Numbered from the stretch's first letter, positions 16,361-25,601 are shown. The stretch: DNA of 64,000 nucleotides from Pseudocitrobacter cyperus (GCF_039889165.1 NZ_JAYMYY010000001.1:1364001-1428000); one strand, 5' to 3'. The notes: generated by a model from the letters alone, not told the origin. Program-made: numbers and translations.

Positions 16361-18382
16361 TTATTTACCTTTAATTTCATACAGTGGTGTTTGCCCCGCA
16401 ACAACCGCACCCTGCGCCTTAATCACCAGGCCGCTGAAGTCGTCGATGTTGCTGCAAACTACCGGGCTAATCATTGAACGTGCATTAGCATTCAGGAAGT
16501 CGAGATCCATTTCCAGCACCGGCTGCCCTGCTTTCACTTCCGCACCCTCTTCAACCAGGCGAGTGAAGCCCTGGCCGTTCAGCGCAACGGTATCAATACC
16601 CATATGGACAACGATTTCCGCGCCTTTTTCTGTTTCCAGGCAGAATGCGTGGTTGGTGTTGAAGATTTTCACGATCGTGCCCGCCGCCGGGGAAACCACG
16701 GTTTTATCCGTTGGTTTAACCGCTACGCCATCACCGACTGCTTTGCTGGCAAAGGCTTCGTCTGGTACCTCTTCCAGCGCCACAACATCACCGGTCACAG
16801 GAGACACCAGCTCCGCAATCACCGAACTGTTATTCGGCACCGCTTGCGGTTTTGCCGCAGGCGTAGCAGCCGGTGCCACAGTCGCTTCTGCTGCTGCAAC
16901 CGGGCCAGTGGTTTTCATCGCGTTGGCGATTTTCTCTGCCACGAAGCCAACGATAATCTGCACGCTGGTTTTATTCAGGCGAATCACGCCGGATGCGCCC
17001 AGACGTTTGGCCATCGCATCGTTCACCAGTGAGGAGTCTTTCACGTTCAGACGCAGACGGGTGATACAGGCGTCGATACCGGTCAGGTTATCAGAACCGC
17101 CGATTGCGGCGATGTACTGACGCGCCAGGCCCGTAACGTCCTGCTCTTTATCGCTACCCACATTAGTGTCTTCGCCATCGGCTTCGCTACCGGCAACGGC
17201 CAGTTCACGACCCGGGGTCATCAGATTGAATTTGCTGATGGTGAAACGGAATACCACATAGTAAATAACGAAGAACACCAGCCCCTGAGGAATAAGCATC
17301 CACCAGTGAGTCGCCAGCGGGTTACGGGAAGAGAGCACCATATCCACCAGACCCGCGCTAAAGCCGAAGCCGGCAATCCACTGCATGCTGGCCGCGATGA
17401 ACACGGAGATACCGGTCAGGAAGGCGTGGATGACATACAGCACCGGCGCCACGAACATGAAGGAGAACTCCAGCGGTTCGGTGATCCCGGTGAAGAACGC
17501 GGCGAACGCGCCCGCCATCATAATACCCAACACTTTCGCTTTGTTTTCAGGACGTGCGCAGTGGTAGATAGCCAGAGCTGCACCCGGCAGGCCGAACATC
17601 ATGATTGGGAAGAAGCCCGCCTGATAACGACCAGTGATACCGACAACCGCTTTACCGGCTTCGATAGACTGCGCGCCACCGAGGAAGTTAGGAATGTCGT
17701 TAATGCCCGCCACGTCGAACCAGAACACGGAGTTCAGGGCATGGTGCAGGCCAACCGGAATCAACAGACGGTTGAAGAAGGCGTAAACGCCCGCGCCGAC
17801 GGAACCCAGTTTCTGAATGTGTTCACCAAAGTTCACCAGACCGTCGAAAATCACCGGCCAGATGTACATCAGAATGAAGGCGACCACGATCATCACAAAC
17901 GAGGTCAGAATAGGCACCAGGCGGCGACCGCTGAAGAACGACAGCGCCTTCGGCAGCTCAACGCTGCTGAAGCGGTTGTAGAGTTCCGCAGAGATAATAC
18001 CGACCAGAATACCCACGAACTGGTTGCTGATTTTACCAAATGCCGCCGGAACCTGGTCCGCCGGGATCTTTTGGATCATTGCAACTGCCGCCGGAGAACA
18101 GAGCGTGGTCAACACGAGGAAGCCCACGAAACCGGTCAACGCCGCCGCGCCGTCTTTATCTTTCGACATACCATAAGCCACACCAATGGCAAACAGCACG
18201 GACATGTTATCAATAATGGCGGAGCCAGACTTGATAAAGAACGCAGCAAGGGCGTTATCTCCACCCCAGCCGACAGGGTCGATCCAGTAACCAACCCCCA
18301 TCAAAATTGCCGCTGCAGGCAGCGTGGCGACTGGCACCATCAGTGCGCGCCCCACCTTCTGTAAATAACCTAGAATACTCAC
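16361..18382 (-). CDS. nagE: N-acetylglucosamine PTS permease NagE (EIICBA)
   Basis: Imports and phosphorylates GlcNAc at the inner membrane using phosphate from HPr. The start is taken as GTG at 18382, with AGGGGG spaced before it and the product beginning (M)SILGYLQKVGRAL; this gives 673 residues against 648 in E. coli. Domains: EIIC membrane channel (about 1-390, with the ITEPLEF substrate loop), EIIB (about 420-500, phosphocysteine in DACITRLRL), Ala/Pro linker, EIIA (about 530-673, HAFCLETEKGAEIVVHMGID with the active His). EIIB and EIIA are close to E. coli, while EIIC is clearly divergent. Divergent from nagB. Confidence 0.93.
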   Translation of the reverse strand: MSILGYLQKVGRALMVPVATLPAAAILMGVGYWIDPVGWGGDNALAAFFIKSGSAIIDNMSVLFAIGVAYGMSKDKDGAAALTGFVGFLVLTTLCSPAAVAMIQKIPADQVPAAFGKISNQFVGILVGIISAELYNRFSSVELPKALSFFSGRRLVPILTSFVMIVVAFILMYIWPVIFDGLVNFGEHIQKLGSVGAGVYAFFNRLLIPVGLHHALNSVFWFDVAGINDIPNFLGGAQSIEAGKAVVGITGRYQAGFFPIMMFGLPGAALAIYHCARPENKAKVLGIMMAGAFAAFFTGITEPLEFSFMFVAPVLYVIHAFLTGISVFIAASMQWIAGFGFSAGLVDMVLSSRNPLATHWWMLIPQGLVFFVIYYVVFRFTISKFNLMTPGRELAVAGSEADGEDTNVGSDKEQDVTGLARQYIAAIGGSDNLTGIDACITRLRLNVKDSSLVNDAMAKRLGASGVIRLNKTSVQIIVGFVAEKIANAMKTTGPVAAAEATVAPAATPAAKPQAVPNNSSVIAELVSPVTGDVVALEEVPDEAFASKAVGDGVAVKPTDKTVVSPAAGTIVKIFNTNHAFCLETEKGAEIVVHMGIDTVALNGQGFTRLVEEGAEVKAGQPVLEMDLDFLNANARSMISPVVCSNIDDFSGLVIKAQGAVVAGQTPLYEIKGK

Positions 18383-18491
18383 TTTATTCCCCCTATGAGA
18401 CCCCGTTAGGCTCACCAATCGCTGTTTTTTTATAGTGTCGTTAATGATTACTACGATGAATTATTCATTCACACGTGGAGTGTGTGAAAAA

Positions 18492-18512
18492 TTAATTCGT
18501 ATCGCAAATTAA
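18492..18512. promoter_or_regulatory. NagC operator, nagE side
   Basis: Inverted repeat TTAATTCGTATCGCAAATTAA. Position and symmetry match the nagE operator of E. coli; its centre is about 95 bp from the nagB-side box, near nine helical turns, as required for the known NagC repression loop. Confidence 0.7.
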
Positions 18513-18524
18513 ACGCCCTGTTTT

Positions 18525-18540
18525 TGTGATTATAGTCACC
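18525..18540. promoter_or_regulatory. CRP site in the nagE-nagB control region
   Basis: TGTGATTATAGTCACC fits TGTGA-N6-TCACA with one mismatch and lies between the two NagC boxes, the arrangement described for E. coli, where CRP activates both divergent promoters. Confidence 0.75.
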
Positions 18541-18583
18541 AAATATTGCTATAACCCCTCCCTTTTGCTGGCTAACACGCAAA

Positions 18584-18610
18584 ACTTATTTTATCATTCA
18601 AAAAATCAAA
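18584..18610. promoter_or_regulatory. NagC operator, nagB side
   Basis: The A/T-rich dyad TTATTTTATCATTCAAAAAA followed by TCAAA is essentially the nagB operator I recall from E. coli, about 100 bp upstream of the nagB ATG. Confidence 0.7.
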
Positions 18611-18704
18611 GCGGATTGACCCCTTGTTACCGCGAAAGTGCGTTACGCTTATCATTAGCACTCGTCAATCCACGACCTGTTTAAATTAACTATAGAGGTG
18701 AACA

Positions 18705-19505
18705 ATGAGACTGATTCCCCTGGCTACAGCAGAACAAGTGGGCAAATGGGCCGCGCGTCATATCGTTAACCGCATCAACGCGTTCAACCCGACAGCCGAT
18801 CGTCAGTTCGTGCTGGGTCTGCCGACTGGCGGCACACCGCTGACTGCCTATAAAGCACTGGTAGAAATGCATAAAGCGGGCCAGGTTAGCTTCAAGCACG
18901 TTGTGACGTTCAACATGGACGAATACGTGGGTCTTCCGAAGGAGCATCCGGAAAGCTATCACAGCTTCATGCACCGCAATTTCTTCGACCACGTTGATAT
19001 TCCGGCTGAAAACATTAATTTGCTGAATGGTAATGCCGCAGATATTGACGCAGAATGCCGTCGTTATGAAGAAAAAATTCGTTCTTACGGCAAAATCCAC
19101 CTGTTTATGGGCGGCGTGGGCAACGATGGTCACATCGCGTTCAACGAACCGGCCTCTTCTCTGGCTTCCCGCACCCGTATCAAAACCCTGACCCACGAAA
19201 CCCGTGTGGCGAACTCTCGTTTCTTTGACGGCGACGTCTCTCTGGTACCAAAATACGCGCTGACTGTAGGCGTGGGCACCCTGCTGGATGCCGAAGAAGT
19301 GATGATCCTCGTGCTGGGCAACCAGAAAGCACAGGCTCTGCAGGCGGCTGTCGAAGGCAACGTCAACCACATGTGGACTATTAGCTGTCTGCAGTTGCAT
19401 CCGAAAGCTGTGATGGTGTGCGATGAGCCATCCACGATGGAGCTGAAAGTGAAAACGTTGAAATATTTCAACGAACTGGAAGCGGAAAACATCAAAGGTC
19501 TGTAA
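18705..19505 (+). CDS. nagB: Glucosamine-6-phosphate deaminase
   Basis: Converts glucosamine 6-phosphate to fructose 6-phosphate and ammonia, the last step of GlcNAc catabolism; allosterically activated by GlcNAc 6-phosphate. 266 residues, the family length. Catalytic residues are all present: Asp72 (NMDEYVG), and Asp141, His143 and Glu148 in GNDGHIAFNEP. First gene of nagBACD, with TAGAGGTG before the ATG, divergent from nagE across a shared NagC/CRP region. Confidence 0.98.
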   Translation: MRLIPLATAEQVGKWAARHIVNRINAFNPTADRQFVLGLPTGGTPLTAYKALVEMHKAGQVSFKHVVTFNMDEYVGLPKEHPESYHSFMHRNFFDHVDIPAENINLLNGNAADIDAECRRYEEKIRSYGKIHLFMGGVGNDGHIAFNEPASSLASRTRIKTLTHETRVANSRFFDGDVSLVPKYALTVGVGTLLDAEEVMILVLGNQKAQALQAAVEGNVNHMWTISCLQLHPKAVMVCDEPSTMELKVKTLKYFNELEAENIKGL

Positions 19506-19513
19506 TGTATTCT

Positions 19514-19542
19514 CGTCCCGCCACGCAGCGGGACGCTTTTTT
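19514..19542 (+). terminator. Terminator-like hairpin between nagB and nagA
   Basis: Perfect eight-base-pair stem CGTCCCGC/GCGGGACG followed by CTTTTTT within the nagBACD operon. It probably lets only part of the transcripts pass, lowering nagACD relative to nagB. Confidence 0.75.
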
Positions 19543-19560
19543 AGAAACCCGGGGGTCGTA

Positions 19561-20706
19561 ATGTATGCATTAACTCATGGTCGGATTTACACTGGCCGCG
19601 AAATTCTGGATGACCACGCGATTGTTATCGCCAATGGCCTTATCGAACGTCTCTGCCCGCTGGCAGATTTACCGGCTGATATTGAACAACGCTCCGTCAA
19701 CGGCGCCATCATTGCCCCTGGTTTTATCGATGTTCAGCTTAATGGCTGCGGCGGCGTACAGTTCAACGACACGGCTGAAGCCGTCAGCGTTGAAACGCTG
19801 GAAATCATGCAGAAAGCTAATGAAAAATCGGGCTGCACCAGCTACCTGCCAACGCTGATTACCTGTAGCGACGATCTCATGAAACAGGGCGTGCGCGTGA
19901 TGCGCGAGTACCTGGCCAAACATCCTAATCAGGCGCTGGGTCTTCACCTGGAAGGGCCGTGGCTGAATATTATTAAGAAAGGCACCCATAACCCGGCTTA
20001 TATCCGCAAGCCCGATGCTGCGCTGGTCGACTTCCTGTGTGAAAACGCAGACGTGATCACCAAAATCACCCTGGCGCCGGAAATGGTAGAGCCGGAAGTT
20101 ATCCGTAAACTGGTTGCCGCAGGGATCGTGATTTCTGCTGGTCACTCCAACGCGACGCTGGAAGAAGCCAAAACGGGCTTCCGCGCAGGCATTACCTTTG
20201 CCACCCACCTTTATAACGCGATGCCGTACATCAGCGGTCGCGAACCGGGCCTGGCGGGCGCTATTTTTGACAACGCCGACGTTTACTGTGGGATCATCGC
20301 CGATGGCCTGCACGTCAACTACGCCAACATCCGTAACGCCAAACACCTGAAAGGTGACAAACTCTGTTTGGTTACGGACGCCACCGCACCGGCAGGCGCA
20401 AACATTGATCAGTTCATTTTTGCTGGTAAAACAATATACTACCGTAACGGTTTATGCGTGGACGAAAACGGTACGCTGAGCGGCTCTTCCCTGACCATGA
20501 TCGAAGGGGTTCGTAACCTGGTTGAGCATTGCGGTATTGCGCTCGACGAAGTACTGCGTATGGCGACACTCTACCCGGCGCGCGCCATTGGCGTTGATAG
20601 CCATCTGGGCCAGATTGCCCCGGGGATGACTGCAAACCTGACCGCGTTTACGCGCGATTATAAAATCACTAAGACCATCGTTAATGGTGACGAGGTCGTT
20701 AACTGA
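19561..20706 (+). CDS. nagA: N-acetylglucosamine-6-phosphate deacetylase
   Basis: Removes the acetyl group from GlcNAc 6-phosphate, the inducer of the regulon, giving glucosamine 6-phosphate for NagB. Amidohydrolase fold, 381 residues. The single-zinc site and catalytic residues are visible: Glu131 (HLEGPW), His195 (SAGHSNA), His216 (THLYNA) and the catalytic Asp273 (VTDATAPAG). It is 55 bp after nagB, beyond a hairpin, and 12 bp before nagC. Confidence 0.97.
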   Translation: MYALTHGRIYTGREILDDHAIVIANGLIERLCPLADLPADIEQRSVNGAIIAPGFIDVQLNGCGGVQFNDTAEAVSVETLEIMQKANEKSGCTSYLPTLITCSDDLMKQGVRVMREYLAKHPNQALGLHLEGPWLNIIKKGTHNPAYIRKPDAALVDFLCENADVITKITLAPEMVEPEVIRKLVAAGIVISAGHSNATLEEAKTGFRAGITFATHLYNAMPYISGREPGLAGAIFDNADVYCGIIADGLHVNYANIRNAKHLKGDKLCLVTDATAPAGANIDQFIFAGKTIYYRNGLCVDENGTLSGSSLTMIEGVRNLVEHCGIALDEVLRMATLYPARAIGVDSHLGQIAPGMTANLTAFTRDYKITKTIVNGDEVVN

Positions 20707-20718
20707 GTAAGCGAAAGT

Positions 20719-21939
20719 ATGACATCAGGCGGACAAGCTCAAATTGGTAATGTTGACCTCGTAAAACAGCTTAACAGTGCGGCCGTTTACCGCCTGATTG
20801 ATCAGCATGGGCCAATCTCGCGCATTCAAATTGCCGAACAGAGCCAGCTTGCTCCCGCCAGCGTAACCAAAATTACGCGTCAGCTTATTGAGCGCGGATT
20901 GATTAAAGAAGTCGATCAACAGGCCTCCACCGGGGGCCGCCGCGCTATCTCTATCGTCACCGAGACACGCAATTTCCACACTATCGGCGTGCGCCTCGGG
21001 CGCCATGACGCGACACTGACGCTTTACGACCTCAGCAGTAAGGCCATTGCCGAAGAGCATTACCCTCTTCCCGAGCGCACCCAGGAGACGCTGGAGCATG
21101 CGCTGCTCAACACCATTGCCACCTTTATAGAAACCTGCCAGCGAAAAATTCGTGAGTTGATTGCCATCTCCGTCATTTTACCCGGTCTGGTTGATCCGGA
21201 GAGCGGAGTCATTCGTTATATGCCGCATATCCCGGTCGAGAACTGGGGGTTGGTAGGCGCGCTGGAAAAACGCTTTAACGTCACCTGTTTTGTCGGTCAT
21301 GACATTCGCAGCCTCGCGCTGGCGGAGCACTACTTCGGTGCAAGTCAGGACTGCGAAGACTCTATTCTGGTGCGCGTACACCGCGGAACCGGGGCGGGGA
21401 TCATCTCTAACGGGCGGATTTTTATCGGCCGCAACGGCAACGTCGGTGAAATTGGTCATATACAGGTCGACCCGCTCGGCGAGCGCTGCCACTGCGGCAA
21501 CTTCGGTTGCCTTGAAACCGTTGCCGCCAACGCCGCCATTGAGCATCGTGTACGTCACCTGCTGGAGCAAGGCTACCAGAGCCGAATCACACTGGATGAC
21601 TGCAATATCAAAGCCATCTGCAAAGCCGCCAATAAGGGCGATGAACTGGCAACGGAGGTGGTTGAGCACGTAGGCCGCCACCTGGGTAAAACCATCGCCA
21701 TCGCCATCAACTTGTTTAACCCGCAAAAAATTGTCATTGCCGGGGAAATTACTGATGCTGAGCGCATCCTGTTGCCCGCCATCGAAGGTTGTATCAATAC
21801 TCAGGCGCTGAAGGCGTTCCGTAAAAACCTGCCAGTGGTTCGCTCCACGCTCGATCACCGCTCGGCGATAGGTGCTTTCGCCCTCGTTAAACGTGCGATG
21901 CTCAACGGCATTTTGTTGCAGCATCTTCTCGAAGGCTAA
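20719..21939 (+). CDS. nagC: Repressor NagC of amino-sugar genes (ROK family)
   Basis: Dual regulator that represses nagBACD, nagE and chiPQ and is released by GlcNAc 6-phosphate. 406 residues as in E. coli. An N-terminal winged helix (residues about 20-80, ISRIQIAEQSQLAPASVTKI) precedes a ROK sugar-kinase-like domain with the zinc signature RCHCGNFGCLE. It is encoded within the operon it represses, and operators that it should bind are visible at nagE-nagB and chiP in this window. Confidence 0.97.
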   Translation: MTSGGQAQIGNVDLVKQLNSAAVYRLIDQHGPISRIQIAEQSQLAPASVTKITRQLIERGLIKEVDQQASTGGRRAISIVTETRNFHTIGVRLGRHDATLTLYDLSSKAIAEEHYPLPERTQETLEHALLNTIATFIETCQRKIRELIAISVILPGLVDPESGVIRYMPHIPVENWGLVGALEKRFNVTCFVGHDIRSLALAEHYFGASQDCEDSILVRVHRGTGAGIISNGRIFIGRNGNVGEIGHIQVDPLGERCHCGNFGCLETVAANAAIEHRVRHLLEQGYQSRITLDDCNIKAICKAANKGDELATEVVEHVGRHLGKTIAIAINLFNPQKIVIAGEITDAERILLPAIEGCINTQALKAFRKNLPVVRSTLDHRSAIGAFALVKRAMLNGILLQHLLEG

Positions 21940-22019
21940 TCATCCCGGCTGTCTCTGGCGAGGCAGCCCGCTTAATTCTGTGTATAATTACGCCTCTTTC
22001 AAACCATGTCAGGTAGTCC

Positions 22020-22772
22020 ATGACCATTCAGAATGTAATTTGTGATATCGACGGCGTGCTGATGCACGATAACGTGGCCGTACCGGGTGCCGCAGAATTT
22101 TTAACACGGATTCTGGAGAAAGGGCTGCCGCTGGTACTGTTGACCAACTACCCTTCCCAGACCGGGCAGGATCTGGCAAACCGTTTCGCCACCGCCGGGG
22201 TCGATGTGCCGGACAGTGTGTTCTACACCTCAGCCATGGCCACCGCCGATTTTCTGCGCCGCCAGGAAGGAAAAAAAGCCTATGTCGTTGGCGAAGGCGC
22301 GCTGATCCACGAACTCTATAAAGCGGGCTTTACCATTACCGATGTGAATCCGGACTTTGTTATCGTCGGCGAAACCCGTTCCTATAACTGGGAAATGATG
22401 CATAAAGCCGCCTTTTTCGTCGCCAACGGTGCGCGCTTTATCGCCACCAACCCGGACACCCACGGCCGCGGTTTCTATCCGGCCTGCGGCGCGCTGTGCG
22501 CAGGCATCGAGAAAATCTCCGGGCGTAAACCGTTCTACGTTGGCAAGCCCAGCCCGTGGATTATTCGTGCCGCACTGAACAAAATGCAGGCCCACTCCGA
22601 GCAGACGGTCATTGTCGGCGACAACCTGCGCACCGATATTCTGGCGGGCTTCCAGGCCGGGCTGGAGACCATTCTGGTGCTCTCCGGCGTCTCGACGCTG
22701 GACGATATCGACAGCATGCCGTTCCGCCCGTCGTGGATTTATCCGTCGGTCGCGGAAATCGATGTAATTTAA
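22020..22772 (+). CDS. nagD: Ribonucleotide/UMP monophosphatase NagD (HAD IIA)
   Basis: Haloacid dehalogenase-type phosphatase, 250 residues; E. coli NagD prefers UMP and other nucleoside monophosphates, so its link to amino-sugar use is indirect. Motif I is CDIDGVL (Asp9 nucleophile, Asp11), motif II TNYPS, motif III lysine in YVGKPSP, motif IV GDNLRTD. It follows nagC by 80 bp; a -10-like TATAAT in that gap (GTGTATAATTAC) suggests it may have its own promoter. Confidence 0.94.
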   Translation: MTIQNVICDIDGVLMHDNVAVPGAAEFLTRILEKGLPLVLLTNYPSQTGQDLANRFATAGVDVPDSVFYTSAMATADFLRRQEGKKAYVVGEGALIHELYKAGFTITDVNPDFVIVGETRSYNWEMMHKAAFFVANGARFIATNPDTHGRGFYPACGALCAGIEKISGRKPFYVGKPSPWIIRAALNKMQAHSEQTVIVGDNLRTDILAGFQAGLETILVLSGVSTLDDIDSMPFRPSWIYPSVAEIDVI

Positions 22773-22780
22773 GTCAATGT

Positions 22781-22813
22781 TACGCCGGATGACGCTTCGC
22801 TTATCCGGCAACA
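22781..22813. repeat. REP-like palindrome after nagD
   Basis: GCCGGATGACGCTTCGCTTATCCGGC is a typical enterobacterial REP/BIME unit (GCCGGATG...CATCCGGC type), placed directly after the last gene of the nag operon. The remaining bases to asnB (22814-23017) are A/T-rich and hold no gene that I can see. Confidence 0.75.
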
Positions 22814-23017
22814 CATAAACATCAATTCATTCAACAGAACTGCCACTTTATTAAGAAATCGTCAATTCTATAGTTCAAAACCCAGCCATTTTTCAACATT
22901 CCCCAACTCCTGTTGCACTTTTTCTTTTTTACCCCCTAAAACCCTTGCACCCTCTCCCCCTTTACGGCATTTTCTAATACATCAGTCAGACAATTTACAG
23001 GGTTAACGGAGAAGTCT

Positions 23018-24682
23018 ATGTGTTCGATTTTTGGTGTACTGGATATTAAAACTGACGCGGGCGAGCTGCGTAAAAAGGCGCTTGAGCTCTCCCGCCTGAT
23101 GCGCCACCGCGGCCCGGACTGGTCCGGTATTTATGCGTGTGACAAAGCCATTCTGGCACACGAACGTCTGTCGATTGTCGACGTCAACGCCGGTGCGCAG
23201 CCGCTGTATAACGAAAAGAAAACGCATGCGCTGGCCGTGAACGGTGAAATCTACAACCATCAGGCACTGCGCGCAGAATACGCAGACCGCTACCAGTTCC
23301 AGACCGGTTCTGACTGCGAAGTGATCCTCGCGCTGTATCAGGAAAAAGGCCCGGAATTTCTCGACGATTTGCAGGGCATGTTCGCCTTCGCCCTCTACGA
23401 CAGTGAAAAAGATGCCTACCTGATTGGTCGCGACCACATTGGGATCATCCCGCTGTATATGGGTTATGACGAGTTCGGTAACTTCTATGTCGCGTCTGAA
23501 ATGAAAGCGCTGACTCCGGTTTGCCGCACCATCAAAGAGTTCCCGGCGGGCAGCTACCTGTGGAGCAAAGACGGCGAAATTCGCCAGTATTATCAGCGCG
23601 ACTGGTTCGACTACGACGCGGTGAAAGACAACGTGACCGATAAAAACGAACTGCGCCAGGCGCTGGAAGAGTCCGTTAAAAGCCACCTGATGTCTGACGT
23701 GCCTTACGGCGTACTGCTTTCCGGCGGCCTGGACTCCTCCGTGATTTCAGCCATCACCAAAAAATTCGCCGCGCGCCGCGTGGAAGATCAAGAGCGCTCT
23801 GAAGCATGGTGGCCGCAGTTGCACTCCTTCGCGGTAGGCCTGGAAGGTTCTCCGGATCTGAAAGCAGCGCAGGAAGTGGCAAACCACCTCGGCACCGTGC
23901 ACCATGAAATTCACTTCACCGTGCAGGAAGGGCTCGATGCTATCCGTGATGTTATCTATCACATCGAAACTTATGATGTGACGACCATTCGCGCCTCGAC
24001 GCCAATGTATTTGATGTCGCGTAAAATCAAAGCGATGGGCATTAAAATGGTACTGTCAGGCGAAGGTTCTGATGAAGTCTTTGGCGGCTACCTTTACTTC
24101 CATAAAGCGCCGAATGCGAAAGAACTGCACGAAGAAACCGTGCGTAAACTGCAGGCGCTGCATATGTATGACTGCGCACGTGCCAACAAAGCGATGTCCG
24201 CCTGGGGCGTGGAAGCGCGCGTACCGTTCCTGGATAAAAAATTCCTCGACGTGGCGATGCGCATCAACCCGCAGGACAAAATGTGCGGCAACGGCAAAAT
24301 GGAAAAACACATTCTGCGTGAATGTTTTGAATCCTATCTGCCGGCAAGCGTAGCATGGCGTCAGAAAGAGCAGTTCTCTGACGGCGTAGGCTATAGCTGG
24401 ATTGATACCCTGAAAGAAGTGGCGGCGAAGCAAGTTAGCGATCAGCAACTGGAAACCGCGCACTTCCGCTTCCCGTACAACACCCCGAGCTCTAAAGAAG
24501 GCTATTTGTACCGTGAAATCTTCGAAGAGCTGTTCCCGGTGCCAAGCGCTGCGGAATGTGTTCCGGGCGGCCCGTCCGTTGCCTGCTCTTCTGCGAAAGC
24601 CATTGAGTGGGATGAAGCGTTCAAAACGATGGACGATCCATCAGGCCGTGCGGTAGGCGTTCACCAGTCCGCCTACAAATAA
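23018..24682 (+). CDS. asnB: Asparagine synthetase B (glutamine-hydrolysing)
   Basis: Makes asparagine from aspartate, ATP and glutamine. 554 residues as in E. coli. The class II amidotransferase domain begins with the catalytic Cys2 (MCSIFGV) and contains RHRGPDWSG and NGEIYNH; the synthetase domain has the PP-loop SGGLDSS at about residue 235. A GGAGAAG ribosome site precedes the ATG, and a strong terminator follows the stop. Confidence 0.97.
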   Translation: MCSIFGVLDIKTDAGELRKKALELSRLMRHRGPDWSGIYACDKAILAHERLSIVDVNAGAQPLYNEKKTHALAVNGEIYNHQALRAEYADRYQFQTGSDCEVILALYQEKGPEFLDDLQGMFAFALYDSEKDAYLIGRDHIGIIPLYMGYDEFGNFYVASEMKALTPVCRTIKEFPAGSYLWSKDGEIRQYYQRDWFDYDAVKDNVTDKNELRQALEESVKSHLMSDVPYGVLLSGGLDSSVISAITKKFAARRVEDQERSEAWWPQLHSFAVGLEGSPDLKAAQEVANHLGTVHHEIHFTVQEGLDAIRDVIYHIETYDVTTIRASTPMYLMSRKIKAMGIKMVLSGEGSDEVFGGYLYFHKAPNAKELHEETVRKLQALHMYDCARANKAMSAWGVEARVPFLDKKFLDVAMRINPQDKMCGNGKMEKHILRECFESYLPASVAWRQKEQFSDGVGYSWIDTLKEVAAKQVSDQQLETAHFRFPYNTPSSKEGYLYREIFEELFPVPSAAECVPGGPSVACSSAKAIEWDEAFKTMDDPSGRAVGVHQSAYK

Positions 24683-24699
24683 GACCCTGTTGTGAAATG

Positions 24700-24724
24700 C
24701 CCCGGCTCGCGCGCCGGGGTTTTT
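24700..24724. terminator. asnB terminator
   Basis: Stem CCCCGGC/GCCGGGG with a six-base loop and a TTTTT tail; the T run reaches the end of the convergent gene that stops at 24726. Confidence 0.9.
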
Positions 24725-24725
24725 A

Positions 24726-25166
24726 TTACTGCTTTTTCGTCTCTTGTTCCAGGTACGCTGTCAGGAAATGCTCGGCATTTGCGCCACTTCCGTTAGAGAG
24801 TTCCTCGTTATAGTTGATCCACCAGGTGGATTGCTCATCAGGAATGTAAAGGCTGCCGTTACCATCTTTAATACGCACCAGCTCAAACGGTTTCCCTTTG
24901 ATGTCAGCGGTATAACTTTTCTCGCCGTCTCGCGTCATTTGAACCTTGCAGCGGAAAATACGCCCATCAATGTCGTTATCGATATGAGAAACCTGCACTA
25001 ACGCTTCATTCGCTGCCCGTGGCCCAATACGCATTAGCCAGACAACCGCCCCCTCTTGCCCACGGTAAGCCTGCACGTATTTACCGGTTTCCGGGCGAGC
25101 GGTTTCAGCAAACGCAGACTGCATCAGTAAAAAAACGCCTAAAACGGCTGTGATAAAACGCAACAT
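24726..25166 (-). CDS. Exported protein of unknown function
   Basis: I do not recognise a family for this 146-residue protein. It begins with a clear signal peptide (MLRFITAVLGVFLLMQSAFA, cleavage at AFA^ETA), so the mature part of about 126 residues is periplasmic or secreted. GAGGG is well placed before the ATG. The mature protein has one cysteine, many charged residues, and a WWINYNEEL segment; there are no membrane segments. It stands alone, convergent with asnB and divergent from the tRNA cluster, a position with no gene in E. coli K-12. The first tRNA promoter lies about 280 bp away. Confidence 0.75.
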   Translation of the reverse strand: MLRFITAVLGVFLLMQSAFAETARPETGKYVQAYRGQEGAVVWLMRIGPRAANEALVQVSHIDNDIDGRIFRCKVQMTRDGEKSYTADIKGKPFELVRIKDGNGSLYIPDEQSTWWINYNEELSNGSGANAEHFLTAYLEQETKKQ

Positions 25167-25446
25167 ACTATTCCCTCAATAATGTAGCGGCGGAGTTTCC
25201 TCCTTCTGGTCGTGACCAAAATGCAGGCGCAACCCTTCCTGCCCTGTCAAATTTGGCGGTGTTAGTATTTCACAGAGCAATTTCGCCGCACTATTGATGG
25301 ATTCCGAATTTCATCCTTTCCGCTGAAATAACAGCTTCATGGCATGTATAAAAACGCGAAGTAACCAATTTTTGCCGAATATTCCATCACGCTGTTCGCA
25401 ACCTAACCAAACAGTCACATTCCGGCAATTTTCATTGAAAAAGAGG

Positions 25447-25475
25447 TTGACGCTAAAGGGCTCAATACGCATAAT
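25447..25475 (+). promoter_or_regulatory. Promoter of the metT tRNA operon
   Basis: TTGACG (25447-25452), 17-bp spacer, CATAAT (25470-25475), then a GC-rich discriminator (GCGCCCC) typical of stringently controlled stable-RNA promoters, about 40 bp before the first tRNA. Apart from this promoter the 349-bp stretch 25167-25515 holds nothing I recognise. Confidence 0.8.
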
Positions 25476-25515
25476 GCGCCCCGCAACGCCGATAAGGTAA
25501 CGCGAAAAAAAAGAT

Positions 25516-25592
25516 GGCTACGTAGCTCAGTTGGTTAGAGCACATCACTCATAATGATGGGGTCACAGGTTCGAATCCCGTCGTAGCCACCA
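25516..25592 (+). tRNA. metT: tRNA-Met (CAT), elongator
   Basis: Cloverleaf of 77 bases with encoded CCA; anticodon loop CTCATAA, T loop GGTTCGAATCC. First of seven tRNAs in one transcript. Identical to the copy at 25915. Confidence 0.95.
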
Positions 25593-25601
25593 TCTTTTTT
25601 T

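Noticed and set aside
17306..18364. 352-codon frame antisense to nagE
   Set aside because: Mirror frame of the hydrophobic EIIC domain giving an Arg/His/Gln-rich product; no start signals.
18468..18488. TTCACAC...GTGTGAA inverted repeat in the nagE leader considered as a CRP site
   Set aside because: The half-sites are in the reverse orientation (TCACA outside-in) to a CRP site; the good CRP site is at 18525-18540.
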